A stretch of 55,080 nucleotides of DNA from Bacteroidales bacterium (GTDB lineage Bacteria > Bacteroidota > Bacteroidia > Bacteroidales > VadinHA17). Where the stretch lies: assembly GCA_003141415.1 (NCBI GenBank), contig PLLX01000048.1, positions 1 through 55,080 on the forward strand, read 5' to 3'. The notes under the pieces are model-generated. The model saw only the letters and a program-made list of their open reading frames with translations. It was not told the origin of the DNA and made no database searches. A program made the position numbers and the translations under genes. Below are positions 1 to 8,707 of this stretch, piece by piece (position 1 is the stretch's first letter; every line of letters begins with the position of its first letter).

Positions 1-207
1 AGGGGACATAGAGAAAATCACGATGATCTCTTACTTGAAATTAAGTCATTTAAGGGGGTGGAAGATTTCACAAGACTTGACTTAAAAACAGCATTTGGGT
101 TTGCATTATTAGGCAGTAAGTCTCGATACCGAGAAATTCTATCCCATTCAGATAATTATGGAGCGATGGATTTAAGTGGTTGGGGATTGCTTGATGGAAT
201 ATTCTAA
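1..207 (+). CDS. Terminase large subunit, C-terminal end (partial)
   Basis: An open frame enters from the left edge and stops with TAA at 205-207, giving 68 residues with no start in the window. It contains HDDLLLEIKSFKG followed by a predicted helix around AFGFALLGSKSRYREIL. That resembles the end of the nuclease half of phage large terminases, where an acidic motif is followed by a helix starting in an AFG-type sequence. Its place directly before the portal gene, with the portal having its own promoter, is the usual terminase-portal order. Only the tail end is seen, so the call rests largely on position and could be wrong. Confidence 0.6.
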   Translation, partial: RGHRENHDDLLLEIKSFKGVEDFTRLDLKTAFGFALLGSKSRYREILSHSDNYGAMDLSGWGLLDGIF

Positions 208-231
208 AATAACCATTATTTTAAAACGTAG

Positions 232-239
232 TATCTTTG
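232..239 (+). promoter_or_regulatory. Bacteroidetes-type promoter (-7 element) for portal operon
   Basis: TATCTTTG lies between the terminase stop (207) and the portal ATG (261) and matches the phylum -7 consensus TAnnTTTG. A start about 6 nt downstream would leave a leader of roughly 15 nt. No clear TTTG is seen 20 nt upstream. Confidence 0.65.
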
Positions 240-260
240 TGCTAAATCAATATAGCTACA

Positions 261-2639
261 ATGATTCCGAGTTTTAGCAAATATTCTAATTACGAATTTG
301 CGTTTCCGCATAGAGATCGTAACCCAAAAGAGAAAAATGACGTTTATGACCGTAACAATGCCGAGGCAGTATACAGTTTGTTTTTAAGAAATAAGTGCGC
401 ATTTAATCTTTTTACTATAAATGATTTCTTAATGAATCGACTGTATTCTAACGGAGATCAGCCAGTAGATCAGTATAAAAGTTTTCTTTTGCATACCGAA
501 AGCAACGATGGCGACCTGATTTCTGTGAGTAGCTTTGATGATACACACATAGGTAAACTAAGCAAAAGACAGGGATGGGGAAATGTTCTTTTCAAAAATG
601 TTTCACCTGCCCCAATGATACTAAATGCCATACATGGAATGATGGATAAGTATGATTGGGATGTGTATGCGGACACGATAGACTCTAATTCTAATGATTT
701 AAAAGAAAATGCAGCATATACAAAACTCTGTGAGGGTATTAACGCTAACTGGCAGGTAGAGTATAAGAAAAATGCAGGTATCCCCGTTGATGAGGATACG
801 GTTCTCCCAAAGTCCATTGAAGAACTAAAACAGTTTGAGGCCAAGGACGGCTTTAAGTTAAACGTGGCAAGAGCTATGCAAAAACTTACAAGACATTCCT
901 TTAACATCTCAGATTGGGATGGTGACATACGCAAGAAGGTAGTAGATGATTTAGTTGTGCTTGGTTATGCGGCCGTTAGGGATGTTTTCGATAGCAGAGA
1001 TTCTAAATGGAAGATTGAGTACACTGATCCCGCAAATCTTGTTATACAATTTTCAAACGAGCGTGATTATGATGATGCCGAATATGCTGGCTATCTTCAT
1101 AAATGGACAATATCGAATTTAAGAAATAAACTACCAGACGTACCCGAAGAGGAATGGGTTGCACTCGCACACGCAGCATATACACTCTACGATAATCCAA
1201 GGGATAAAACATGGGGATTTTATTCACAACTCGATCCAACGACAACCACTTATAGATATGATGGATTTAAAGTACCCGTTTTTGAAGCACAGTGGATGGA
1301 CACCGATACGCAGAAAAAACTTTATTATAAGTCAGTAAGGGGAAGAAACAGTATTATTGATCTTGATTATGACTCAGAAGTCAAACCACTCGACAAAGAT
1401 AAAATTAATGCTAATGCAAATCAAGAAGTAAAAAAAATATTTAAGAGATATACAAGACAAGTTTTTTGGGTGCTTAATACAGACTATGTATTTGATGGAG
1501 GCCCTGTTAAAATGGCAGAAAGAGAAGGGCTATCTACACCCCATCTTTCTTTTCATGTAGAACAGTTACTCCAACCGTCCTTAATAAAAAGGATGATTCC
1601 CATACTCGATCAGATTTCAATGGAGTTTTTGAGATGGCAGAACTCGCTTGCCATGATGATTGAAAGAGGATATGCCATCAACACATCAATGCTTGCCAAT
1701 GTAACCTATGGAGGCAAGACACTCAAACCAAAAGAAGTCTTGGAGATATGGCAGAAAACAGGAAGATTACTCTATTCTTATGCAAATACCCCCACCCAAC
1801 TTTACTCTGGAGGGGCAGCCACTCCTGTTACTCCAATGGAGGGTGGTTTGGGTGCGAGGGTTGAAGAAACAATGAAAGCTCTTGAGATGCACTTTTGGGA
1901 ACTTGAAAAAGTCACTGGTATTACAATGGCTAATTTGGGCATGACCCCACTTCCTCAAACGGGCAAAGATACACAGAAAGATACTCCCATACAAACCCCT
2001 AATGTTCTTCAGATAATCATCAATGCTGTAATGGAGATAAAAAAGAGCGTTGCGACAAGCCTATTAAAAAGGATACAGATTGGACTCAGAAATGACAAGA
2101 AAATAAGAGAGGCTTACGAAGGTGTTGTGGGGAAAACCGACATAGACGCCCTCGTTATGATGGAGGGTGAGGGAGTGCAATATGGTATTGATCTACGACC
2201 AAGACCTGATCAGGCACAGAGGGCAACCTTCAGACAGTGGATTCAGGTAGCGTTACAGAACACTAGAGAGCAAAGGCCGGGTATAGACCTCAACGATGCT
2301 ATCTATTTTGAATCCAAATTAAATAATGGTGCTGATCTTAATGAACTTGAAAAAGAACTTGAATACGCTATCGAGAAGAACAAACAGGTGTCACAACAAA
2401 ATTCACAGGCAATGATTCAGCAACAGGCACAAGCCAATGCACAAGCAGAACAGTCAAAGGCACAGGGTCAGATGGCAATAGATAAGAATGTTGCAGATGG
2501 CAAAGCACAGGCAGAGGCTCTAAGAGGTAATATAAAAGACTCGCTACTTACAAAAGAATATAACATGCAGTTTTTACAGAGTCTTAGAGAAGCGGCAGAT
2601 GCCGAAAGTGGTATTACTACAAATACTGATGGTAAATAA
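261..2639 (+). CDS. Portal protein
   Basis: A 792-residue protein of portal size that directly follows the terminase end. Portals form the dodecameric ring at the capsid vertex through which DNA is packaged and ejected. Visible support includes a region around residues 235-285 (VVLGYAAVRDVFD, then DPANLVIQFSNERDYDDAEYAG) that resembles the clip/wing portion of crAss-like and podovirus portals. A long helical stretch near residues 430-560 contains LLQPSLIKRMIPILDQIS. The C-terminal tail from about residue 700 is Gln/Ala-rich (QQNSQAMIQQQAQANAQAEQ) and likely coiled-coil, as in many podovirus portals that carry a barrel. The start ATG is placed by the promoter 22 nt upstream. The assignment is by resemblance and gene order. 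Confidence 0.85.
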   Translation: MIPSFSKYSNYEFAFPHRDRNPKEKNDVYDRNNAEAVYSLFLRNKCAFNLFTINDFLMNRLYSNGDQPVDQYKSFLLHTESNDGDLISVSSFDDTHIGKLSKRQGWGNVLFKNVSPAPMILNAIHGMMDKYDWDVYADTIDSNSNDLKENAAYTKLCEGINANWQVEYKKNAGIPVDEDTVLPKSIEELKQFEAKDGFKLNVARAMQKLTRHSFNISDWDGDIRKKVVDDLVVLGYAAVRDVFDSRDSKWKIEYTDPANLVIQFSNERDYDDAEYAGYLHKWTISNLRNKLPDVPEEEWVALAHAAYTLYDNPRDKTWGFYSQLDPTTTTYRYDGFKVPVFEAQWMDTDTQKKLYYKSVRGRNSIIDLDYDSEVKPLDKDKINANANQEVKKIFKRYTRQVFWVLNTDYVFDGGPVKMAEREGLSTPHLSFHVEQLLQPSLIKRMIPILDQISMEFLRWQNSLAMMIERGYAINTSMLANVTYGGKTLKPKEVLEIWQKTGRLLYSYANTPTQLYSGGAATPVTPMEGGLGARVEETMKALEMHFWELEKVTGITMANLGMTPLPQTGKDTQKDTPIQTPNVLQIIINAVMEIKKSVATSLLKRIQIGLRNDKKIREAYEGVVGKTDIDALVMMEGEGVQYGIDLRPRPDQAQRATFRQWIQVALQNTREQRPGIDLNDAIYFESKLNNGADLNELEKELEYAIEKNKQVSQQNSQAMIQQQAQANAQAEQSKAQGQMAIDKNVADGKAQAEALRGNIKDSLLTKEYNMQFLQSLREAADAESGITTNTDGK

Positions 2640-2654
2640 TTAAACAAAAAGAAT

Positions 2655-2963
2655 ATGTCTTGTGTTGATGATTATAAAATAGCCTTGAATATTTTAGCTA
2701 AACTGGGTATCAATCATCCTGATTTTATAAAGGAATATGCCAAGGCAAAGAACATGTTGCATCAATTTGATAGTTTTAATGCAGTGCAACATCATAAGAA
2801 CACTCACGTATCCGTACTACAGTCCCCACAATCGACTCAAGTGGGTCAACCCGATCAAAGTACCGCACAGGAACCGTTGGGGGCTACGGGACTTCAAAGC
2901 GCACCTAATACACCAGCTACATCGCAGGGACAACCCTCGGTAGGGAAATACGATAATATCTAA
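2655..2963 (+). CDS. Small hypothetical virion-module protein
   Basis: 102 residues starting 15 nt after the portal stop and ending at the nucleotide before the next ATG (2964), so it is co-transcribed with the portal. Residues 1-45 look helical (DDYKIALNILAKLGINHPDFIKEYAKAKNMLHQF). The C-terminal half is Pro/Gln/Ser/Thr-rich and probably disordered. I do not recognise the family. Its place between portal and a virion transglycosylase suggests a minor structural or assembly role, which is inference. Confidence 0.6.
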   Translation: MSCVDDYKIALNILAKLGINHPDFIKEYAKAKNMLHQFDSFNAVQHHKNTHVSVLQSPQSTQVGQPDQSTAQEPLGATGLQSAPNTPATSQGQPSVGKYDNI

Positions 2964-3761
2964 ATGCCAAACAAGAATAGAGCATTATATGACCAATTAA
3001 AGAGTGAGGGCTATTATACTAAGTCCTATGACCAGTTTGTGTCCCAGTTTTCTAATCCCGATAAACTTGCGAGGTTACATGACGTAATGCAAAATGACGG
3101 ATTATACACAAAAACAGTTGATGATTTTAAAAACCAGTTTTTTCAACTTCCCGATTCAGACAAAGTGGATTATGGTGTAATCCCCGTAAAGGACACAAGA
3201 GAAAATGATTCAGTAACAAACATGCCAGTATCAGATAATAATAGATTACACGCCAATATTGATACTGATTCGGCAAAAGAAATAGTTAGTAAGGCTAAAA
3301 AACATGGTGTTGATCCATATACTGCTCTTGCTGTCGCATATCAGGAAACAGGATATTCTAATGAATATGGAGATAATCCCTTTTTCGTATTAGTAAAAAA
3401 CCCGGATGAGCTTACTAAATTTCAAAAAGACCCAGTTGATTATAGTATGCAATTAATGAGTGATAAGAATAAGTATGCTAAAAAACTAGGGAAGAAATCG
3501 GATGAGGATATTATTCAGGCGTGGAACGGCTATGGAAAGGTTGGCGGTAATAATGATCTTTCTATTTCTCCCATAAAAAAGATGTATGGTGTTGATGTGT
3601 CTAAAAATCCGATTGATATGAACAAGAATCCCGTTTACGGGAAGCGAGTAATAGATATACGGGATAATATTCTAAAGAAGAACCCCGATATAGTTAAATT
3701 AGTTAATGAGACAACATCTTCACAAGGCGGAGGTCAGGGAACACTTGATCTACCACAATAA
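2964..3761 (+). CDS. Virion-associated lysozyme/transglycosylase-like protein with N-terminal tandem repeats
   Basis: 265 residues. Residues about 8-60 hold two copies of a roughly 38-residue motif of the form LYxxLxxxGxYTKoxxxFxxQF (YYTKSYDQFVSQF and LYTKTVDDFKNQF). Residues about 100-240 resemble the SLT/glucosaminidase lysozyme fold: SAKEIVSKAKKHGVDPYTALAVAYQETG-type sequence puts a candidate catalytic glutamate at E128, followed by a helical lobe containing AWNGYGKVGG. A peptidoglycan-cleaving enzyme carried in the virion would open the cell wall during DNA entry. A similar repeat pair starts the 2164-residue protein encoded at 31742. The lysozyme call is from the QETG motif and helical pattern. 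The exact glycosidase family is uncertain. Confidence 0.65.
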   Translation: MPNKNRALYDQLKSEGYYTKSYDQFVSQFSNPDKLARLHDVMQNDGLYTKTVDDFKNQFFQLPDSDKVDYGVIPVKDTRENDSVTNMPVSDNNRLHANIDTDSAKEIVSKAKKHGVDPYTALAVAYQETGYSNEYGDNPFFVLVKNPDELTKFQKDPVDYSMQLMSDKNKYAKKLGKKSDEDIIQAWNGYGKVGGNNDLSISPIKKMYGVDVSKNPIDMNKNPVYGKRVIDIRDNILKKNPDIVKLVNETTSSQGGGQGTLDLPQ

Positions 3762-3772
3762 AATGAAAGCCT

Positions 3773-4072
3773 ATGATATGCAATGTAGAAATATTAACAT
3801 TTATACTTCTTTTCATTGCATATGTTTTATTTGACTTTTTATATGGGTGGTACATCATCGCAGTTCAAAATCTTAAAATAACACTTGCTACATTTCTGAG
3901 CCTTATGATAGGCACAATATCTTACGGAGGAGTAATAAAAATAGTAGATAATCCCTATTGCGGAGTTCCAATAATACTTGGAGGGGGACTTGGAACATTC
4001 TTAATTCTTTGGTGGCAGAAGAAAAAATCAAGGTTTGCTCACGACATTAATGTCCCGACCAAAAATAGTTGA
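3773..4072 (+). CDS. Small membrane protein, three predicted TM segments
   Basis: 99 residues with three hydrophobic segments: LTFILLFIAYVLFDFLYGW near the N terminus, then ATFLSLMIGTISYGGVI, then GVPIILGGGLGTFLILWW. A basic tail KKKSR follows, suggesting that end stays in the cytoplasm. It lies 11 nt after the transglycosylase gene in the same transcript. It could be holin-like or an assembly or host-takeover membrane factor. No family is recognised. The start is not certain because another ATG (3763) in a different frame sits just upstream. Confidence 0.5.
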   Translation: MICNVEILTFILLFIAYVLFDFLYGWYIIAVQNLKITLATFLSLMIGTISYGGVIKIVDNPYCGVPIILGGGLGTFLILWWQKKKSRFAHDINVPTKNS

Positions 4073-4127
4073 TAAAATATTTGGTAGTTTCATTTATTCG
4101 TCTTACATTTGGGGAAAATTAAAGATT

Positions 4128-4313
4128 ATGTTTTATTGTAGTAAATGTGCAGAAGAAAATGATTATCCAATAACATTTATAAATTCTTATGGTGAGTGTG
4201 AAATTTGTAGAAAAGTTACTTTATGTAATGAATGTCCAAGTTTACGTCTTCCTGAAAAGGGAAAATATGGGTGTGGAATAGATACCATAATAGAAACTCC
4301 CGCTAAAGAATGA
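4128..4313 (+). CDS. Small zinc-ribbon protein
   Basis: 61 residues starting at MFYCSKCAEEN. The reading frame is open further upstream to an ATG at 4035, but that start would overlap the previous gene by 38 nt and add a poorly conserved-looking stretch, so the ATG at 4128 after an A/G-rich leader is preferred. Cys pairs CSKC, CEIC and CNEC are spaced as in treble-clef or zinc-ribbon proteins. Such proteins are common in Bacteroidetes phages and the function is unknown. It is the last gene before a strong terminator. Confidence 0.55.
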   Translation: MFYCSKCAEENDYPITFINSYGECEICRKVTLCNECPSLRLPEKGKYGCGIDTIIETPAKE

Positions 4314-4360
4314 ATTAAATATAAGAAATATGGCATAAAAACAATTGTATAAATTATAGT

Positions 4361-4394
4361 AATAACACTCCCTAAAAGAGTGTTATTTTTTTTT
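4361..4394 (+). terminator. Rho-independent terminator
   Basis: A perfect 10-bp stem AATAACACTC / GAGTGTTATT (4361-4370 with 4378-4387) closes a 7-nt loop and runs into a T-tract. It separates the portal transcript from the scaffold/capsid transcript. Confidence 0.9.
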
Positions 4395-4398
4395 ATAT

Positions 4399-4406
4399 TA
4401 ACTTTG
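4399..4406 (+). promoter_or_regulatory. Bacteroidetes-type promoter for scaffold-capsid operon
   Basis: TAACTTTG (matching TAnnTTTG) lies directly after the terminator and 26 nt before the scaffold ATG at 4432. Confidence 0.6.
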
Positions 4407-4431
4407 TGCCGAAAAACAAAGAAACAGAGAC

Positions 4432-5577
4432 ATGGCAGACCCATTAGAAAGATTTACAAAACCTCCCGTGGAGGCAAGTGATCAAAATACAGTAACGGTA
4501 GGGACGCCTCCTGCTACTGAAACACTAACACCGAGTACAGAAACAAGTACTCCGACAAACCAGACTGCACAGGCACAGCCGCAGACGCCAACACCAAAGT
4601 CAAAGCCTGACGAGTTCATTGAGAATTTTAATAAACGATTTTCTACTCCGTTTAAGAATGATGATGACATTAAGAACATCCTCGGACTTCAGCAAAAGAT
4701 AGTTGAATATGAGGGGAAGGCCAAACTTAGTGAATCGCAGACTAAAGAGATAGAAGATTACAAAAAGCAAATTGAGAATTTTAAGAACAGCACCAACGGT
4801 GCGGAGTTACTTGAAAAACCCCTATTAAGGAAGGCTTACATAGCTGACCAATTGCTCGCTAAGTACCCCGACAAAGACCCGTACACATTACAAGAGATAG
4901 TAATGAGTGACGTAAGTAAGATGTCGGACATTGATGTACTTGTAAAGGCACAGAAGATCAATCACCCCAACATTGCGGAGAATGATCTAAGAGCCGCCAT
5001 TTACAAGAAAAATGGTATCGACCCTGACATAAAACCAGAAGATTGGGATAGTGTCACAAGAGCCGAGCTTGCCATGAGTGCAGATGACGCAAGAGCAACA
5101 CTAAAAACTTTAACTTCTGGTATCGAGTTTCCAAAGGCGGCAACGAAAGAACAGAGGGATGCAGATGAGGTAATAGCCCTGCAAAAGAGAATACAGGCAA
5201 CGGATCCTCTAAAAGCAGAGTTCACCACATTTGATAAGTTTAAATCAGAGAAGGGGAAAATTGATTATGATGTTCCGGCTGATTTCAAAGCCAAACTCCC
5301 GGATATGTTTCAAGCGATGTTTGTAGATGCAGGACTTGATCCAACACCTGAGAATAAGGCAACGGCAATGGAGTTAAGAGATATGACTTTTCTTTACCAG
5401 AATATAGACAAGATAATCGAAGTTAAGGTTAAGGAGGGACAAACCGAAATCCAAAGGAAACTGGACGAGGCGCTCAATAACACCACGCCACCTAACACTA
5501 AAACAGCCACGGACGAAGGATCACCACAAGATAACCGCAGAGGATTGGGAGCGTTTCTTGAAGATATGAAACACTAA
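4432..5577 (+). CDS. Capsid scaffold protein (putative)
   Basis: 381 residues immediately upstream of the major capsid gene, which is the usual scaffold position. The N terminus (residues 1-60) is Pro/Thr/Gln-rich and low in complexity. The middle is charged and helical with coiled-coil character (LGLQQKIVEYEGKAKLSESQ, KEIEDYKKQIENFKN). The C terminus ends in a short basic-amphipathic segment (NRRGLGAFLEDMKH), the sort of helix through which scaffolds contact coat protein. High charge, low aromatic content and no enzyme motif fit. Function is inferred from composition and position. A combined scaffold/decoration role cannot be excluded. Confidence 0.7.
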   Translation: MADPLERFTKPPVEASDQNTVTVGTPPATETLTPSTETSTPTNQTAQAQPQTPTPKSKPDEFIENFNKRFSTPFKNDDDIKNILGLQQKIVEYEGKAKLSESQTKEIEDYKKQIENFKNSTNGAELLEKPLLRKAYIADQLLAKYPDKDPYTLQEIVMSDVSKMSDIDVLVKAQKINHPNIAENDLRAAIYKKNGIDPDIKPEDWDSVTRAELAMSADDARATLKTLTSGIEFPKAATKEQRDADEVIALQKRIQATDPLKAEFTTFDKFKSEKGKIDYDVPADFKAKLPDMFQAMFVDAGLDPTPENKATAMELRDMTFLYQNIDKIIEVKVKEGQTEIQRKLDEALNNTTPPNTKTATDEGSPQDNRRGLGAFLEDMKH

Positions 5578-5607
5578 TAATAACGACTTAAAAACTTTTA
5601 AAATAAA

Positions 5608-7077
5608 ATGTCAACAATTTCTTCACCCGCAGTATTAAGTAACACAATTAATACTGGTTATAGCACCGTATGGGCATCTCTGTATGATACAGACATGCTT
5701 GTACCGCAGATTTGGGGCGAGATCGTAAAACTTTACGGCCCCGGTATTGGACTACTTGAGTTCCTCTATATGGCAGGTTCTATCGTTCCTATTGCAGGGC
5801 CGACAAAGAAACTGTTTGAAGAACTTTCTCTCGTAAGACTTGTTACTACTGAAGGCGCATCTGGCGCAGTAGCCCCAGCAGCAGCATGGACTCTTCATCT
5901 TTCATTAGCAGACTTTAGTGGAACAACTGACAACGCTTATCTTTCAGTGAAGGATATCATTGTAGTTCCCGCTAAATACGTTACCAAAAACAGCGTAAAA
6001 GTTACCAAACCTTCATTGTGGCAGGTAACGGCTATAGATACAACCGATACAACTGGTAAGAGCTATACTCTTTATGGTCTTGACGCTCTTGACCGTATTA
6101 ATGTAACTATACCAACAGGAACTAAACTGATGGTTACTGGTGGAGCTTATGCCAATGGTGTACAGGGTGGAAGCCCCAAATCGTCAGGATGGCAGACAAG
6201 GCTTTTTTATTGCTCAACAAGACGTCAGAACTGGGCTATAATGGGTAGCCAACAGTCTAATCAGAGATACTACGAAACTCTTAGAGGTGGGGGAACTGGT
6301 ATTTTTACCAAGGCAACCATGGAATGCGACTTCTTACTGAGTAAGTATATTAATGATGACATTATGCTTGGTCAGCTTTTAACAGCCGCCACAGCCCTTA
6401 ATCAGACTGATAGGGACGGCAATAGTGTAAAACCTACTAATACTCTTGGTCTTATAGGACACCTTGTAGATGGTGGAATGAAACAGTACTACACCACTTC
6501 GTATCAGTACAGCGATTTTGACGATATCAAACCTCTCTTGCTCTCACAGGGTATCACTGGTAGAAACGTCAACTTCTTCATGGGTAGCGAACTCTACAAA
6601 CAACTTGAGAACTCCGGCTTAGACTTTAAAAAAGAATTTGCTGGCGGAACAACCTACGGAAACATAGGCGAGATTGACGCATCACTGAAGTTCATTCACA
6701 AGAACGGTGTGCAGACAACCTTCAAAGAGTTACCATCATTCAGTGACCCGACAGCTTATGGAGCAACAGCCTTCGATGATTACTTCACAGGCATGGGATT
6801 TATTTGTCCCGATGTTGATGTAACCGTCAGAGGAAGCATGGAAGAACCCGCAGCCTTCAAGATGAAAAACCTTGCACTCGGATACAAAAACTACAACGGC
6901 GAAAATAGAACTCGTATCAATAAAGTTCTTCCGGGTGTAGCAAACATAGGACAAGTTCCTAGTGACATTGCTGTTGACACCTACGACGATGTGCGCGGCG
7001 AGATGTTATCAGAATACGCATTGATAGTGTTGCACCGCAATCAGATGGTGCTCGTACAGTCTGACGCAATTCTATAG
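5608..7077 (+). CDS. Major capsid protein
   Basis: 489 residues, preceded by an A-rich leader ending AAAATAAAATG and followed by a terminator, as expected for the most highly expressed virion gene. It has the size and low-complexity-free alpha/beta composition of an HK97-fold coat protein, and follows the scaffold gene. Segments include a long N-terminal helix region (WASLYDTDMLVPQIWGEIVK), an E-loop-like extended region around residues 70-180 and a C-terminal part rich in beta strands. It resembles coat proteins of crAss-like and related Bacteroidetes phages. No protease gene is seen nearby, so maturation may not require cleavage by a dedicated protease. That last point is inference from absence. 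Confidence 0.85.
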   Translation: MSTISSPAVLSNTINTGYSTVWASLYDTDMLVPQIWGEIVKLYGPGIGLLEFLYMAGSIVPIAGPTKKLFEELSLVRLVTTEGASGAVAPAAAWTLHLSLADFSGTTDNAYLSVKDIIVVPAKYVTKNSVKVTKPSLWQVTAIDTTDTTGKSYTLYGLDALDRINVTIPTGTKLMVTGGAYANGVQGGSPKSSGWQTRLFYCSTRRQNWAIMGSQQSNQRYYETLRGGGTGIFTKATMECDFLLSKYINDDIMLGQLLTAATALNQTDRDGNSVKPTNTLGLIGHLVDGGMKQYYTTSYQYSDFDDIKPLLLSQGITGRNVNFFMGSELYKQLENSGLDFKKEFAGGTTYGNIGEIDASLKFIHKNGVQTTFKELPSFSDPTAYGATAFDDYFTGMGFICPDVDVTVRGSMEEPAAFKMKNLALGYKNYNGENRTRINKVLPGVANIGQVPSDIAVDTYDDVRGEMLSEYALIVLHRNQMVLVQSDAIL

Positions 7078-7097
7078 TCTTTAACTCATAAATTTTC

Positions 7098-7130
7098 AAA
7101 AGAGGGTGGAGAAATCTTCCCTCTTTTTTT
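7098..7130 (+). terminator. Rho-independent terminator after major capsid gene
   Basis: The stem AGAGGG / CCCTCT (7101-7106 with 7119-7124) is extended by flanking A/T pairs and followed by a T-tract. It ends the scaffold-capsid transcript. Confidence 0.8.
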
Positions 7131-7150
7131 GTTTTATCAAATAAAAGCAT

Positions 7151-7158
7151 TATCTTTG
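7151..7158 (+). promoter_or_regulatory. Bacteroidetes-type promoter for HNH/Mom-like pair
   Basis: TATCTTTG lies 20 nt after the capsid terminator and about 94 nt before the ATG at 7252. That leaves a long leader (about 7165-7251) containing a small inverted repeat ACCAAC / GTTGGT. The first 18 nt of this element recur with one mismatch at 49551-49568. Confidence 0.6.
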
Positions 7159-7251
7159 TGTAGGATAGATGGGAATAAGCTCCCCATTGATACGGGTACA
7201 CCAACGCCCTTCCCTTCTTTTAATGTTGGTAAAATTAAATTAGTTGGTTCA

Positions 7252-7992
7252 ATGGCACATAAAATTTGTACAAAATGTAAACAAGACAAAGAATTGTCTG
7301 AGTTTAATAAATGTAGCAGGGTTAAAGATGGACACAAGGCTGAGTGTCGGGATTGTCAGAAAAAAGGGAAGAAGGTCTATGACGATAATCATCCTAATCA
7401 CAATCACGATTATTATACTGAAAATACTGAAAAAATATTAAAGCAAAATAAAGAATGGGCAATAAACCATAGAGAACAATCTAATCAGATTAAAAATAAT
7501 TATGTAATAAGACATCCCAAGGAAAGACTTGAACAAAGTAACCGCTATTACCATAACAATACAGATAGGGTTAAAATATATGTTAATAATAATAGAGAGG
7601 AAATTAATAAAAAGAGAAGGATATACATGCAAACTCATCCACAAGCAAGAATGGCGCACAATCTCAGATCAAGGCTTGGTGCTGTATTGTCCGGGAGAAG
7701 TAAAGGTGGGCGATTATATTCACTTGTAGGATGTGATATGGATTACTTTAAAAACTATATTGAAAAGTTTTGGACGGAAGGAATGTTTTGGAGTAATTAC
7801 GGAAAAGATCATGGTAGGTGGAGTCTGGATCATACCATTCCACTTGAATCATTTGATTTAACAAACGAAGAAGAGCAAAAGGAAGCGTTCCATTATACCA
7901 ACATGAGACCGATGTGGTATCCTGAGAACTCATCAAAAGGCAGTCTTCATAATGGGAAACGACACAACAAGAAGAATAAGTATGAGTATTAA
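7252..7992 (+). CDS. Free-standing HNH homing endonuclease with N-terminal zinc finger
   Basis: 246 residues from the ATG at 7252. A longer TTG-initiated reading at 7129 would begin upstream of the promoter and is rejected. The N terminus carries two Cys pairs, C6/C9 and C32/C35, a zinc finger likely to aid DNA binding. The middle is rich in Lys, Asn and Tyr (helical spacer). The C terminus has the HNH core: D193-H194 followed by N217 and a WYPEN-SKG ending. Such enzymes cut intron- or HEG-less alleles to spread their own gene. The arrangement matches the second HNH at 13452, including shared FxTEGMxW, SFDL and N-SKG motifs, so the two are likely paralogues. The 3' end overlaps the next gene by 11 nt. 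Confidence 0.85.
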   Translation: MAHKICTKCKQDKELSEFNKCSRVKDGHKAECRDCQKKGKKVYDDNHPNHNHDYYTENTEKILKQNKEWAINHREQSNQIKNNYVIRHPKERLEQSNRYYHNNTDRVKIYVNNNREEINKKRRIYMQTHPQARMAHNLRSRLGAVLSGRSKGGRLYSLVGCDMDYFKNYIEKFWTEGMFWSNYGKDHGRWSLDHTIPLESFDLTNEEEQKEAFHYTNMRPMWYPENSSKGSLHNGKRHNKKNKYEY

Positions 7993-8665
7993 AGAACAAT
8001 ATTCCATAAAACCTATTCCTTTTGATGACTGTAAGGAATGGCTGCTCTATAAACATTATGCCCACCGAATGTGTCCTATTTCTTTTTCCTTTGGTCTTTT
8101 TGATATTAATAATATAATAATTGGTTGTTGTGTGTTTGGTGGTTCAGCCAACAGAAATAATGTAAGGATAGGCAATTTTGATGTATTAGAACTTAATAGG
8201 TTAGTCGTTAATGAAGGACTTAAGAAAAACGTGTTATCTTTTTTTGTGTCGCAATGTTTACGACAACTACCAATCCCATTAATTATAATTTCTTATGCAG
8301 ACCCCGGCAAGGGACATTACGGTTATATATATCAAGCCACAAACTGGTTATATTTTGGACAAGGGCAAAGGAAAGATGGTGGATGGGATTCAGGTGTAAC
8401 TTCATTTATTAAAGACAATAAAGAGTATCATGGAAAAACAGTTTCTACTCTTATTGGTTCGGCATCAAAAGAGGAGGCAGAAAAATACGGATTTACTCGG
8501 TTATTTTCTAAACCCAAACATAAATATATCTATTTATTAGGAACAAAACAAGATAAAAAACGTATGATGGCGGATATTCCTTATCATATTATGCCATATC
8601 CCAAAGGTGACAATATAAGATATGACACTAACTTCAAACTAACTACCCAAGGAATGTTATTTTAA
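7982..8665 (+). CDS. Mom-like DNA adenine-modification protein (GNAT-fold)
   Basis: 227 residues from the ATG at 7982. A start at 7952 would lengthen the overlap with the HNH gene. It carries the signature of the phage Mu Mom family: YKHYAHRMCPISFSFGLF at the N terminus, a GCCVFGG strand, LELNRLVVNEG, and SYADPGKGHYGYIYQATNW. In Mu, Mom converts adenine to N6-carbamoylmethyl-adenine and protects phage DNA from host restriction. H25, D107 and Y117 occupy positions plausibly equivalent to Mom residues reported as important. It is translationally linked to the HNH gene, unusual company for a late virion block. Chemistry in this phage (true momylation or another acyl transfer) is inferred from family only. 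Confidence 0.75.
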   Translation: MSIKEQYSIKPIPFDDCKEWLLYKHYAHRMCPISFSFGLFDINNIIIGCCVFGGSANRNNVRIGNFDVLELNRLVVNEGLKKNVLSFFVSQCLRQLPIPLIIISYADPGKGHYGYIYQATNWLYFGQGQRKDGGWDSGVTSFIKDNKEYHGKTVSTLIGSASKEEAEKYGFTRLFSKPKHKYIYLLGTKQDKKRMMADIPYHIMPYPKGDNIRYDTNFKLTTQGMLF

Positions 8666-8672
8666 TTTTACC

Positions 8673-8680
8673 TATCTTTG
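8673..8680 (+). promoter_or_regulatory. Bacteroidetes-type promoter
   Basis: TATCTTTG begins 8 nt after the Mom-like stop codon and lies 28 nt before the ATG at 8708. Confidence 0.65.
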
Positions 8681-8707
8681 CATCCGAAACAAGTAAAACA
8701 GAAACAG

